Positions 47,917-60,201 of a stretch of 64,000 nucleotides of DNA are shown here, in pieces (the first letter of the stretch is position 1; each line of letters starts with the position of its first letter). This DNA comes from Monilinia fructicola. Lineage: Eukaryota > Ascomycota > Leotiomycetes > Helotiales > Sclerotiniaceae. The notes beneath the pieces are model-generated. The model ran no database searches. It was not told where the DNA came from and saw only the letters and a program-made list of their open reading frames with translations. The stretch spans positions 496,001 through 560,000 of the forward strand of contig VICG01000016.1 in NCBI GenBank assembly GCA_008692225.1, given 5' to 3'. The position numbers and the translations under genes were made by a program.

Positions 47917-49544
47917 ATGGTTAATATTACGGAGAAGATTAAGGAGTGAGTTTTTTTTTTTTTTCCTTGTGCTTGTCTTGTTTTGGGTTGGTGGTGGTGG
48001 GTGGTGGATGTTGAATAGTCGGAGGATGGGGAGGGGGAAAGGAGATGAGATGGAGTGATTTATGGTATGCGTGCTAATGGTTTGAAGGATTGAGGATGAG
48101 ATGAGGAGGACGCAGAGTAAGTATGCGTTTGCTTGTATTTGTCGTGCTGCTTTTTCCGAGGCTTGTGATCTGAGGATGGAATTGGCATTGGCATTGGCAT
48201 TGGCATCCCACTTGATATTGGGATATATACTGACTTCTTGGGATAGAGAATAAGGCGACTGGTATGTAGATGTTCGGAGATTGTTCACCACGTGATCATG
48301 GCTGATGTGATGTTTTGAAGAATATCATCTTGGTCTCCTCAAGGGGTGAGTTTCCTTTTTTGTTTCTCTCGTGGGGTGGGTATGAGGTGGTATGGGGCGT
48401 TTCACTTGGTAGCTTGAATGATTGTTCACTCACGACACATGTAGAAAACTCGCCCGTTATCGTGCTCAACTTCTCGAGCCGGGTCCAGGAGCCGGAGGTG
48501 CAGGTGGCACGGGTTTCGACGTGTCGAAATCTGGGGATGCCCGGATTGCCCTAGTGGGTTTTCCCTCGGTTGGAAAGTCTACCTTCTTGTCCAAGATTAC
48601 GAAGACGAAGTCGGTTGTTGCGGCTTATTCGTTTACGACGCTCACAGCTATTCCTGGTGTATTGGAGTATGGTGGTGCGGAGATTCAAATTTTGGATTTG
48701 CCGGGTATTATCGAAGGGGCTGCCGAGGGAAAGGGCAGAGGAAGACAGGTTATTAGTGCGGCCAAGACGAGTGATTTAATTTTGATGGTTTTTGGATGCT
48801 ACGAAGAAGGCGGAGCAGAGGGCGTTGTTGGAGGCGGAATTGGAGGCTGTGGGTATTAGATTGAATAGAGAACCACCGTGAGTTCATTTCTTGAACTATA
48901 TTTTATACTAAAAGATGCTGGCTCCAGTCATATCGAAACAACAGGCTAACGTCTCCAGAAATATCTACCTCAAACCCAAAGCCGCCGGCGGTATGAAGAT
49001 TACCTTCCAAAACACCCCCAAGTATATTGATCAGAAGATGATCTACAACATCCTTCGCGACTACAAAATTCTCAAACTGCGAAGTTCTCATCCGAGATGA
49101 ATACTGCACCGTTGATGACTTCATCGATGTCATTATGAAAGACCATCGCAAATACATCAAGTGTCTCTACGTCTACAACAAAATTGATAGCGTCTCTCTC
49201 GACTTCCTGGACAAGCTTGCACGGGAGCCTCATACCGTCGTCATGTCCTGTGAAATGGATCTTGGCATTCGCGACGTGGTGGATCGCTGCTGGGAGGAAT
49301 TGAAATTGATCCGTATCTATACGAAGAGGAAGGGAGTTGATCCTGATTTTTCCGAGGCGCTGATTGTGAGGAGTGGTAGCAGGGTCGAGGATGTTTGTGA
49401 TCAGATTCATAGGACCTTGAAGGATACTTTCAAGTATGCGTTGGTTTGGGGGCGAGTGCTAGACATGTGCCGCAAAGGGTAGGGTTGGGACATCTCGTCG
49501 CGGATGAGGATGTCATTAGTATCGTGAGTGCTTTTAAGGCTTAG
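47917..49544 (+). CDS. RBG1: DRG1/Rbg1 translational GTPase (three apparent indels)
   Basis: Six exons: 47917-47945, 48088-48116, 48247-48261 (15 nt), 48321-48345, 48445-48877, 48959-49544. The first four tiny exons join into [20 protein letters not shown] then [20 protein letters not shown], the highly conserved DRG N-terminus. Next come the G1 loop [10 protein letters not shown]3 [19 protein letters not shown]4-like NKID, and a C-terminal TGS domain (IYTKRKG and later). DRG1 with its partner Tma46/DFRP1 associates with translating ribosomes and helps relieve stalling. Three homopolymer shifts break the frame: five T at about 48789 (four expected, [11 protein letters not shown]), AAA at 49074-49076 (AA expected, [11 protein letters not shown]) and five G at 49448-49452 (six expected, [14 protein letters not shown]). 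The residues on both sides are family-perfect. Confidence 0.92.
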
Positions 49545-50999
49545 ATCTGGGAGTGTCAATGAAACAAAGTGAATGAGATGGGATAGACATCCATGATCTG
49601 ATGAATGAAGCGTTTTCCTTTCCCATATGCGAATCAAGGTGTATGTATGTATTAGTGACAGCAAAGGTTAGAAACGCAGTGTCGAGAAGGAATTAGTCCA
49701 CTTTCATATTACGCACCCTTGCGGCTGCGATCACCAATTCGAAAATTTTGCTATGTGCTCAAAATATCGTCAACGTACCCCACCTCACCTCAGCTCAACT
49801 CACATCAAAAAATCAAAAATCAAACATCAAACATCAAACATTACACTCACCACCGTCCTCCTCACTCACGCACTCACTCGCCACGAACGAGCCAGTACAC
49901 CAGTCTATCTACCATAATTTCATCACGTCACCATTTGTGTCACACACACACACACACACACACATATACCTAGATACACAAAACTCCATAGTTCCACCCA
50001 CAAACGAGAGAGAGAGAGAGAGAGCACGCATGAAGACTCCCAAAACTCGGCATCCAATCCAGCAACCAAGGACACACGGAGGCAATCTGTGCGCCGATCC
50101 CCAGCCGGGCCATGACGATGCATGCACGGTTACAATCGCGGCAGAAACACGAACGTCGCCCATCCCATGTCGCGTGCTCAGTTAAAAGCCATCGCTCGAT
50201 GGGCGTAAGACGTTGGCAGTGTCTCCGTGGGTGTGTGGGTATCTATCTGAGAGTTGCGCTCCGCTCCCCCTCCCAATACCCAAAGATCCATCCCACCACG
50301 TCAGAAAAGCAGCGCACCTCGCCTCACATCAATCAGCATGAATGAATGAATCATCTCAACCACTCTCAACACTCCCCTTCCCCCACCGTGCTCAACCCGT
50401 CCAAACGTCGATACCTGGACACCAAGAACTGATCGCGCGGAGCAGTCTTGGGGGAAGACTATGAGGGATGGATCAAGTGCTTCAGTGTTCTCGCGAGTAC
50501 TTGGGATGACCTGGGACGGCTACCTTCGTACATGTCTAGCTTTAGAACTTGAAATGCTAAATGGAAATTTATCTGGGGTCGATGCGTAACTTTGACCACT
50601 GAAGATACGAACAGATATCGAGTCATGGTAGAGGGTTCACTTAGGAGTAGGTATCTTGAGAAGGACCAGTGATGTCATTTCAATTTGTCTCTCGGTTATG
50701 GAGTGATAACTATCATAACCACACCATCAGATATGCATTCTCACTTGAATAGACTTTCAATTTAATTTAATTTAATTTCCTATTTAATGAGTTCTTTTTA
50801 ACTACCCTGCCTGCAAAAAAACCCCTGCAAGTATGATACAAAAGCCATGTCGCGCTCGTTGCACACAGAGAAACAGAAACATTTATTTGATCAACGCCAA
50901 TTCTCATCCCCACCGTAACAAACACAAGGAAACCGAGAAGAAGGAAAAAGAGAACTCTAGCTCCGAGACACAATCATGACAATGAGTAATGTGAAAATA
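49545..50999. other. Intergenic with microsatellites
   Basis: No supported gene between the stop codons of DRG1 (plus) and CBF5 (minus). It contains a (CA)n run at 49940-49964, a (GA)n run at 50005-50024 and TTTAATTTAATTTAATTT at 50760-50778. Confidence 0.5.
49940..50024 (+). repeat. (CA)n and (GA)n microsatellites
   Basis: Twelve or so CA units at 49940-49964 and about ten GA units at 50005-50024, read directly. Confidence 0.9.
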
Positions 51000-52766
51000 C
51001 TACTTTTCGGATTTACTCGCTATCAGAACTGCCTGCTGCGCGGATTTCTTCGACTCCCTCTTGGCTTTCTTCTCCTTCTTCTTTCGCTTTCTCTCGGCCT
51101 TTTCTTCTGCTGTTTCTTCCGTCATGTCTCTTTCTCTTCTTATCGGTCTTTTCATCATCATCATCATCATTGGCAGCGTTTCCATCGGTTGGTGCAAGTG
51201 CTGTAGTAATAGCAGCTGAAGTAGCTTCAGGTTTTGGGTGATGCAATTGCAACAGCTCCTTCCTCAGGAGGAGCGGTGAAATCCTTATACTCATTGTTCC
51301 ACTTGGCAGGTGTGGCTTCGTTTGGCCTTCCGTATTTATCAAGCTTACCCTCAGTCTTCATCTTCTTCTTCTCGACTGCAACTGGTCCCATTCCCCATCT
51401 GCGTGGGTAGAGATCACGTTCCATGATACAACGCTTGACCTTGGCAACAACACCGTGGTCGCAAGAGGAGAGTTCAACGGTGGACATTTGAGCGATACCA
51501 AGAGCAATGGCTTCTCCCTTGGTGGTCATAAGAACAACTTCCTCGTGAACCTCGATACCAGCCTCTGTAATCATAGTTAGCGGATGTAAACATAGAGTAA
51601 ATTCTCAAAATATTGTAGTGCATCCTCTTGCTCATTCTCAAAAGTGGTTTGTTCCTCATCAACGACCCGAAGGCTATATGAGTGGTGCATGAAACTCGTG
51701 TCTAATCATTGCGGGGCGGGGGCAGAAAAAAAGAGAACACCAACGTACCATATCTTAACAGTCCAGGAATCATCAACTTAGCACCGTAGCAGACGGCATT
51801 GACCGCGCTGTCCTTGACAACAATTCTCTTGTAGGTGGTGAGAAGTGTCTCCAATGGCTGAATAACCTTTCTCAAGTAGGCCTCGTCGCGTGCGTTGTCT
51901 TGCATCCATTGAGCATCCAAAACATCATGAAGAGTGACCATATCCTTAGTCTCGTCCATAGCACCACTTCTAACTCTCCTCAACTCTTGCATGTGTGCGC
52001 CAACACCCAACAACAATCCGAGATGAACACAGAGAGTACGGATATATGTACCAGCTTCACAGCTAACCCAGAATACACCCAAATGTCTATCATTATCGAA
52101 CTCGTACAACTTGCTCTCGTGGATTGTTCGGATACGAAGTTGACGCTTGACGGCGGAAATGAGAGGAGGACGTTGGAAGAGAGCACCAGTCAAGGTTTCC
52201 AAGGCTCGCGCAAATTGTGCTTCACCACCTGGAAGTTTGTCGTGTAATCTGATAACACAGACATACTCCTTTCCGGCTCCTTGTTGAGATTTTACGAGTC
52301 TTGTTGCGCGATCAATGCAGACAATCAAACATCCGGTAACCTTTGGATCGAGGGTACCACTGTGACCAGTCTTCTCAACTCTATAATTTGCAGCAATTAG
52401 CATTCGAAGCGCTTCAATCGCGCGACAGTGGTGAACATTTACCTCAACATGCGCTTAACCCAAGCTACAACTTCGTGACTGGAAGGATTGGAAGGTTTAT
52501 CGAGGTTAATGACACCGGAGCTGATGTAGGACTTGAGGTCTCTGCTCAACGGTGTGCAGCCATTGGGAATTGGAGTAAAGTGTCCAGTTCGAACAAGCAC
52601 TTTATGGTGTCAGTAAAATTCCAATTGATTGAATACCTCTATACATACAGTTGCTATAGTTCTTCAACAATAATGGCCAACTGCTGGTGTCGATGGCTGG
52701 AGTTAAAGCTTCAGGTTTGATGGTATATTCAACCTCTTGCTCTTTCTTTGTCGATACAAGCGCCAT
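51000..52766 (-). CDS. CBF5: Cbf5/dyskerin, H/ACA snoRNP pseudouridine synthase (two apparent indels)
   Basis: Four exons on the minus strand: 52649-52766, 52443-52599, 51749-52380, 51000-51564. The N-terminus reads [12 protein letters not shown], then [20 protein letters not shown]. The TruB-type catalytic motif [12 protein letters not shown] holds the active-site Asp (about residue 103), followed by RLHDKLPG and the conserved [20 protein letters not shown]. The PUA RNA-binding domain spans the exon 3/4 junction ([10 protein letters not shown], then [14 protein letters not shown]), and the tail is Lys/Glu-rich ([12 protein letters not shown]). The enzyme converts uridine to pseudouridine in rRNA, guided by H/ACA snoRNAs, in the nucleolus. 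Two shifts occur in the tail: an extra base in the T run 51232-51235 (plus strand), and CC at 51119-51120. Both fall after the folded domains. Confidence 0.93.
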
Positions 52767-53566
52767 CTTGGATAAAGATAATTGACGAATCTACAATATC
52801 CGAGTTGTGTGGCTGCTGTCGAGGTGGTTGATTAATTTTCACTTTTTTCCTCAAAGATTTGAAGCTCTAGAAAATTTACCGACGAGAAATTTTGGTGGAG
52901 GGAGCTAAGTCAGACAAGGTAAAGCTCCCGCGATCACGTGTATGTCGATTTGACCAAAGAAAATTTAATCGAACAGCCTTGGAACCTTGCAAATAAGAGA
53001 ACTTGGAAAGGTTCGAGAGTGATCAAAATTGGAAATACCGAGTAATCAAAGGTTGTTTGTTCTGTTGATGTCAATAGTCGGGTACATATGATTATATGAC
53101 GGATGTCTTTTTGATGTCTTTCTGTTCTTCCGAGGTTCATTTTATACATCTATAGATGGATAAATAAATAAATAAATAAACAAATACCCATGGATATCCA
53201 TATATATAGATATTATTATATTAATAACAGTAGAATCTTATGATCCTCCAAGTAACTTGATGTCTGTCTATTATAGATCCTTTATATATAACCATGAACT
53301 TGAAAAGGAGACACTACAGAGATAGACTCATTGCTCAGGTGAAAAAAAAATTGATATTTCAATTCCCTTTCATCTCATCCAAAACTCTTCTTGTGTGGCA
53401 TTCTATTAATGTCCAAAGGTACCAAGGTATCATCAATCTCATACTATACAATCCTTAAAACGCCCATAGATGCCAGCGTTAGCTGCCATATCCCCCTATC
53501 TTTCGGATCTCATCATAAGTACCGTCCCGTGGAGAAAAATAACGCCTTGAAATGCTTTGAATACAT
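52767..53566. other. Intergenic
   Basis: Promoter side of CBF5 and the 3' flank of SAC3. It includes an (AAAT)n run at 53159-53185. No gene is seen. Confidence 0.45.
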
Positions 53567-56500
53567 CTATGACCATGATCCACTTCTGCTTTCAGAATAT
53601 CTATCGACTTCTCGTCTTAACCACTCAGAGTCTTCATCCATTCTTTCTCTGATCCTCTTTGCTCTCGCAAACAACTCCTCATCACCGTCCAATCCACGCT
53701 TTTGTAACTTTCTTCCAGAGTCAGCTGCCATAACTGCTCTAGCCCGCTCTTTCAAACGTTGAATTTCTTCGTCACCAGTCGGTGCAGGCATGAGTAATTG
53801 CTGAGCAGGTACTCTAGCAGGGCTACTTCTTGGGATCGGATTCTCTTTTGGCATCATCGATGTTCGAGTCCTAATAGGCTTGCTGACACTATCAAAAGAT
53901 TGCTTTTGGCGTAGAGGATGTTTTGCCACAGAGGTAGCAAGAGGGGTTCCATTAGGAAGGGTAGTAATACCTCTGGCTTTCAATCGAAAGTAATCAGTTT
54001 GTACTCCACTAATCTGTGGCCGAGTCTCATTTGCGGCTTGATAACTGGGCATAAGGTGAATCCGAGACCCTCCACTCAAGAAAGAAGGATCTGAAAGTAG
54101 TGAACGTTGTAAAGGGTTGTCCGACTGGTTTCGCCTATGTGTGGTTGAACTTGAATCCGATGCGATAGAAGATGTAGAAGACTTTAGCCGTTTGTTGCTA
54201 GGCTCGACTTGCCCGTTGTACACAATTTCTCGTATCTTGTCCTTTGGATTATGTACACCCGCAAGTACCCCAGTTCCCTCCAAGAGACTCCCCACGCTTA
54301 ATCTTCTATCTTGAGAATATCTAATTGTTCGCTTTTGGCCCTTCGAAGTTGAAACTCTGAAATCATCAACAACACTAGCAGAAAGTGCTGCCCTAGAAGC
54401 CCTCATGTTTTCAGCATGTTCTATCCTAGCCCTTCGAGCTTTACTCCCTTGTCGACGTACCCAGATATTGTGAGCATTAATCCGCCATAGATTGAAATAT
54501 TTTTCAGCTAATGCTTTACTTCGGAACTCGTCTGCTTCCTTTCGTACCAATGCTTCTTCTTCTTCGGCGATGCGCGCTTAGCCTCTTTTCTTGCCTTTTT
54601 GGCCTCATCTTTCACGAATTTATCGAATGTCTCCCCTACTAAGGTCTGGACCGTATATGTCATGAACTGCTCAATGATTCCATCCTCTCCGAGAGCAATC
54701 CATCTAGCGAAGTTGTCTAACGCAGAGACCTGAGATGATGGTTCTGGTATGATCTTCCGTGAAGATTCGTTGGCAACAGGTTCGGATAGTTTATTGAGGT
54801 CTGGCTGTGGGGCTGCGGTAAACGTAGTGACGTTAGAAGGCTCAATCATCGATGGTTGCGCTACCGATCCAGGAAAAAAGGGCTGGGGCACAGGCTTGGA
54901 ACTGATACTCCAATCATTAAGTCTGGGTCGACTAAATTCCGGCGTTGGCTCTTGGGAATTGAAAGTTTTGAATCCTGTTGGTTGAGGACGCTTTGGACTT
55001 TCTGTGGGAGTTGTTTGAGGCAGGGTTGGAGCCCCTGCATTGTCTGATGGCCAATTAAATTTCGGTGCTTCAATAGGAGGTATTTGGGGCAGGCTTGAAG
55101 ATGCTGCATTATCCGATGGCCAGGTGAACTTTGGTGGTTCTGTGGGCTTAGGTGAAGGTAGTAAACTCGGGGAGGTATCTGCAAAAGGAGAAAGTGGGGC
55201 TAACGGAGTAGCTGTAGGGAGCGGAGCGGATTGAGAAAATAGAGTAGAGGGGCTGGTTGTATCCTTGGGTTTATCTGCAAGAAAAGATGCAGTGGTGGGC
55301 TGAGCGGTGTTTGTCTGTGATGTAGATGGGGAGCCGAATAATGGAGCAGCGGGAGAGCCAGGGGAAGCTTGTTGAGGTGCTGTTTGAGCCGCTGGAAATT
55401 CAGGTGCTTTGGATGGCTCAGGAAAGATCGTTGGTGGAGGTAAAGAGTTCATCCCTCCAATATTGTCCTTCACGAATAATCCATCGTCAGAGCTTGATTC
55501 GTCAGATTGATTCGCATCTTGCGATACTTCTTCGTATACAGTTATATCAATCACCTCTGTCAGAGTATGGCCAACACGTTTCCGCTCGACAATCTCTCCA
55601 GAGTGGGGTTGCTTGATTGGAGGAAATGGATCAACAACTTGATTATCCAGTGCCAATGATAAGCAGTAATCACCATCCACCTCGTCAAACCGAAGACCAT
55701 AAGATTCACCAAAGTCAACGATATCCCATGGGTCATCAAACTGCAGATATTGGTTCAGCTTGCCAAGATTCCAATCCTTTGGTTGGTCGCGCTGTCGCTG
55801 GTAGGCCGACAATATTGTCTTTAGAGCGTTCTTCCGAACTTCGTTGAAATGCATCTCGGCGAAGCAAGCCATGGTATAGGAAACATTCCGGCCTTTCAAG
55901 ATTGTGAAAAAGCGAGAGAAAGCATTTTCGGCGACGTTTAATACCGTGAATGGCTGTAAAGGACCACGTACGCTCCAAATAGTCTGTAGACATTCGACTA
56001 GACCGACAGCAATCTTAATTTGCTCTGACTCACCCCAGAACTTCCATCCCCAATTTTGTACAGTCTCCAGAATTCCAGGATTACTACTATTGAGCAGTAC
56101 ATAATATGCCCTGAATTCGGCTTCGTTCTCGCAAGAAATATTTTGAAGATTGCAATCTTCATAAGCATGTATGAGCGAGAGGAGAGATTTGCTAAGTTGT
56201 TCAACCTCTTGCTGTTCCACAAAATTTTCTGGTGCGATGTCAGGCTTCGACATTTGATGTAATGCAGTGACATGGAATCGAGTAATCTTTTCGAGGCAGT
56301 AAACTTGATCGGCCAACTCTGGTGGGCTCATTGAGGATTGGAATACAAAATCACGACGTATTGCTCGCGTTCGATCCCACAAGAATTCATGCTGGGCTGC
56401 TAAGTTGTCATCCTCCCCTAAGACCGAATTGATGAGATAATCGAGTGTTCGTCTGAGTGCGGCAGGTGACCTAACATCTTGAGGAAGTGGTGCATCTTCT

Positions 56501-57918
56501 CCAGCTGCGGATCTAGCCAACTTCTTGATCATCATTTGAGGTGAAGGGCGCATGGATCCGTCGGGTGCTGCTTCCTTTTCAGCACGCTGGACATCATCTT
56601 CGATAATCCGTCTTATAATTTCCTCTTCCGGGCACATTTGGTCGCATGTTCCTTTGAAGTCGATAGCTTCGCTAAGTTTCTTTGGTTTCAAAGGATCATC
56701 GATGAAGCCAGCTTGAATAAGGGATGCGCGCACGCGTGTTCGATACTTCTTGAGTTCATCTAGATAGGTCTTCACAGCTGCCCTCTCGCGTGGATCACCT
56801 GGATTTTTCGCGCTACATCGTGGTGGTGATATTTTTTCTTTTCGTAGAAGAGCATCGATTTTGCTGGCTAGCTCACTGCTCGAGGCGAACGAGGCTATAT
56901 CTGAAGATGGCAATGTGGCATTTTCAAAGCTTGCCTTCGACGGGTTAGATGCTTTGTTCGTTTTCTCCATAAAACCATTGTTCGCCTGGGATAACTTTTT
57001 CGAAGCGTTTTGCTGGTTAGACTTTTCGGATTTCTTCTCAAATGAAACATGTTTCGAGGATAAGCCTTTTGTTCCTTTCAAAATACCCGGCTTCTGAGTA
57101 TTGGTTAGGGAAGATAGAGGGGTTGTCGAGACACTTGATGGGGTGCCAAAAGTCGACGAAGGTGATGCAGTACGAGAAACACTTGAAGGGGCAAATGGAT
57201 TTACACCTGTCGACTGTGGTGTGCTTGCTGAGCCGAAGCCATTCGAGTTTGAAGGGTTAGAGCCAGACGAGGGAGCAAAAGGTGATGGGAAGTGGTTCTG
57301 GCACTAGGTTGGGTGAGTGTTCCGAATATATTTGATGATGGTTTTGGTGTTGGATTTGCTGTAGTCGAAAAAGGATTGGAAAGTGTAGGAGTTGCCGTCC
57401 CCGCGCCAAAAGGGGTCTTCATATCTGATGGTGTTGCGTTGGCAGACGAGCCAGACGAGCCAGCTTGCTGCTCAATAGGTGGAGTTGTGAAGCGAACCTG
57501 TTTATTGCTATGTAACCCGCCGCGCGATGAGCCCCTTCCTCTATTATTTGCCGTAGTTCCGTTTTGCCCTCTCTGTTCGCGCTTCGCAGCATTCTCGAGC
57601 CGTTCTTTTTTCGAACGGATCAGTTGTTGTCGCGCTCGGGATGGAGTAGCTAAACGATCAAATTTGGATGAGCTTCTTTCATGATAATGTTAGGTTGATT
57701 TAAGTAATAATTTTGCCGAGTACCACGAGACTTCCCATGATAAATATTGGCATTGTGGCCAATGTTCGAGATCCCAATGGCGTTATGAAATTGTGATTGG
57801 GCTTACCAAAGGAGTTGTTTGAAGCTCCTCGACCCGCCTGTCCGCGACCTCTTGATGATCCTCGTGAACTTTTTGAGTTTCCTCGTGCGCCTCTGGCGTT
57901 ACTGCTATTGAGCAGCAT
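53567..57918 (-). CDS. SAC3: Sac3/GANP family mRNA-export scaffold (several apparent frame breaks)
   Basis: A long minus-strand gene. The central frame (54508 to about 57110) carries the SAC3/GANP domain: FKGTCDQMCPEEEIIRRI, then FLWDRTRAIRRDFVFQS, RFHVTALHQMS, EFRAYYVLLN and MACFAEMHFNEVRKNAL. It is followed by about 300 residues of Pro/Ser-rich repeats (PKFTWPSDNAASSSLPQ-like). Around the GCGCGC at 54572-54577 one base is missing, after which the frame continues (ALVRKEADEFRSKALAEKYF) to the stop at 53567. The N-terminal part, with FG-type and Asn/Ser-rich sequence, starts at the ATG at 57918 (RGSSRGRGQAGRGASNNS). A GTAAGC intron follows near 57808, and further breaks lie near 57665 and 57297-57302. 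Sac3 scaffolds TREX-2, which couples transcription to mRNA export at nuclear pores. Exact 5' exon borders are unresolved. Confidence 0.85.
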
Positions 57919-58575
57919 TCTTCGTGATATTGATCATGGAGGAATGGAGGGGCCAAGCAAAGAAGGATTTAAATAAACCTTTTTTCTTTTTGGCTTTTTC
58001 AGGTGAAATAGATTTGGTTTCCTTTGAATTGTTTTTCACTTTTCAATCATTACCAGAAATGCCCTGTAACTAGGTAAGTAGGTACTGTAGGTACTTGTAG
58101 GTATCGGACTATCGCGAGTCCAGTGAGTCCAATTCGAGAACAAGGCTAATGGATATTCACGCTAAACGTTATACGGCAGTTATTTTGGAATTCTGCCAAT
58201 TGAGCACACCGCCGGCCGGAAATGGCTTCAAGGTTATCTTTTTTCGCTGTTTGAGCAGTCCACGGGTCTACGATTACCTACCTAGTAGATATCAGGAGTG
58301 AAGAACTGGCCATTATCTAATTCAATCAAAATATTGTGTATTGTCAAAGCAGCAGTAGATTCATATTTCCATTCTATGATGGTCAATAAAAGCTCTAAAT
58401 GGAAAAAGACACCGATATACGCCATGATATGCTTTTGTGCCTAGATGTCCTGACCTTGGGTAATTCCGTCCTCTTCCAGGTATTTTTTTTGCCAGAACTC
58501 CCAGCGCCATATAAATCACATCTAGAATCAAATTCCCAACCACAACTCCTTCCTCTTAAAGACCCCTACTGTCAT
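57919..58575. other. Intergenic between two minus-strand genes
   Basis: Promoter side of SAC3 and 3' flank of LTV1. It includes the short repeats GTAGGTACTGTAGGTACTTG at 58079-58098. No gene is seen. Confidence 0.45.
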
Positions 58576-59826
58576 TTACGCCCTTTGCGTACGAGTGGAG
58601 CGACTGGAGAAGCTGGTGAAGCGTGCTGGACCGAGACCTTTTCTAACCTCATCCAACTGTTCCATACCGGTCTGGTATTTCATCTTCTTGACATTCTTCT
58701 TACCGCTCATAGAGTGACTGCCCAAGAAATCATCCATAATACTATCGAAATCCTGTCGAACATCGCCATCAACAGTGGAAACAGTAGACGAAGCGATCGA
58801 GACGGAGGCCATATCATCAAAATCCTCGTTGTATTGCTCTTCAATTCTTTCAAATCGTTGATCGAGGGTAGTAAGTCCTTCTGTCCTGAATAACGAAGAT
58901 GAAGTCATAGAGTAAGCTGAAGGGTTGGTCAAAGCGCCCTTTCTCTTCTTGCGCCTTCCCCCGTTGGTAGTGGTAGTGAACAAGGATGACTGTAAATCTG
59001 ATTGAGATGGCGCAACTTGAGCCTTGCTGGACTTCTGATCCTTTTTGAATTTACTGAAGTTTGCCATCCAATCGCCATCACCATGGTCTTCCCGCTCATC
59101 ATCATCGATATCTTGAGTTGTCGCAGGTGCGTCTTTGAATTCCTGCGTAGGTTTGGCCGTGGCATCTGATTCCCATCCATCTTCATCATCCCAAGTTTCT
59201 TCAAACTCTTCATCATCCAACTCCTCCCCATCCTGTGCCAATTTTCCAAAAATCTCGTCATCGTCATCCACATAAGCCTCATCCTCCAAAGCCTCCAAAA
59301 CCTCTCTCAGTCTCGGGTCCATATCAGGTTGGAAACCGGCCAGAGCATCAGGGATATCCTGTTGTGCTTGGTAAGTAGCCTTTCGAAGATTCTTGGATGG
59401 TAAAATCTCGTCATCAAGAAGAGCTCCGGCCTTCTCTTCCAGACTTGCGTTTCGTAAAGCGTCTTCTAAAGATTGCTTCCCTTTCCCCTTATTTTTGTTT
59501 TTTGGTCCAGTGGCCTCCACAAATGTTGAGTCACCACCTCCACGACCCAAATCGCGCATATGTTGCATGTAATCATATTCTGTATCATCGTAATAAACAC
59601 CATAATTTGCGGCTTCACCCTCATTATCTCGAACACGTGCGATACCTGAGCCAAGTTCGGCAGTCAAATCGTCGAGTTTCTTGACTTTGTTCGAATTTGG
59701 TACGTTGGTGGGATTGAGGACCATGGAGGATACAGATTCATCATGAATTAACGGATCGTTTTGAGGACGATGAACAAGTTGAAAATGCGTCGCATTCTTC
59801 TTATCAATCCACTTTCCTCGAGCCAT
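58576..59826 (-). CDS. LTV1: Ltv1, 40S ribosomal subunit assembly factor
   Basis: A single-exon, intact 416-residue protein. The N-terminus MARGKWIDKKNATHFQLVHR with RPQNDPL, then DYDYMQHMRDLG, is the hallmark of Ltv1. The middle is very acidic (EALEDEAYVDDDDEIFGKLA and a second Asp/Glu-rich stretch), and the C-terminal third contains MTSSSLFRTEGLTTLDQRFE and a basic end, as in the family. Ltv1 binds the beak region of pre-40S particles during nuclear export and cytoplasmic maturation. The start is the first ATG (59826), divergent from LSG1 with 375 bp between the start codons. Confidence 0.93.
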   Translation of the reverse strand: MARGKWIDKKNATHFQLVHRPQNDPLIHDESVSSMVLNPTNVPNSNKVKKLDDLTAELGSGIARVRDNEGEAANYGVYYDDTEYDYMQHMRDLGRGGGDSTFVEATGPKNKNKGKGKQSLEDALRNASLEEKAGALLDDEILPSKNLRKATYQAQQDIPDALAGFQPDMDPRLREVLEALEDEAYVDDDDEIFGKLAQDGEELDDEEFEETWDDEDGWESDATAKPTQEFKDAPATTQDIDDDEREDHGDGDWMANFSKFKKDQKSSKAQVAPSQSDLQSSLFTTTTNGGRRKKRKGALTNPSAYSMTSSSLFRTEGLTTLDQRFERIEEQYNEDFDDMASVSIASSTVSTVDGDVRQDFDSIMDDFLGSHSMSGKKNVKKMKYQTGMEQLDEVRKGLGPARFTSFSSRSTRTQRA

Positions 59827-60201
59827 ATTGACGGGTAGTTGTAAAGTTGAATAATATCTATTGCTGTTTGGTCGAAGGGGTTTGATTTTGTAGTTGTGTT
59901 ATCGAATTTGTAAATTGAATTGAATTTGTGGAAAGATTTAATTTCTTAGTTCGTCCTAACTTTAAGTAGCGCGGGGGCAGTTTTTTTCTTTGGCGGTCAA
60001 ATTTCATCACTGTGCCGAGAAATTTGCCCCTCATTTTGCTCGATAATCAGAGATAATCAACCTTCAACCATAAAATTATCAAAATCAATACTTCTTCCTC
60101 AAATCCGCGAATTTCTTGAAATTTATTCCGGATTTTTTTAATACCTCGGATTTATCCAGAAAGAAAGTTATCAAGAGCAAGAAAGAATATAAGTACATAC
60201 G
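59827..60201. promoter_or_regulatory. Shared divergent promoter of LTV1 and LSG1
   Basis: A 375-bp gap between the start codons of two ribosome-assembly genes. Promoter function follows from position. A T-rich tract (TTTTTTTC at 59980) and pyrimidine-rich stretches are visible. Ribosome-biogenesis control elements such as a PAC or RRPE box were looked for by eye; GAAAGTTTTTC-like sequence was not found in exact form. Confidence 0.45.
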
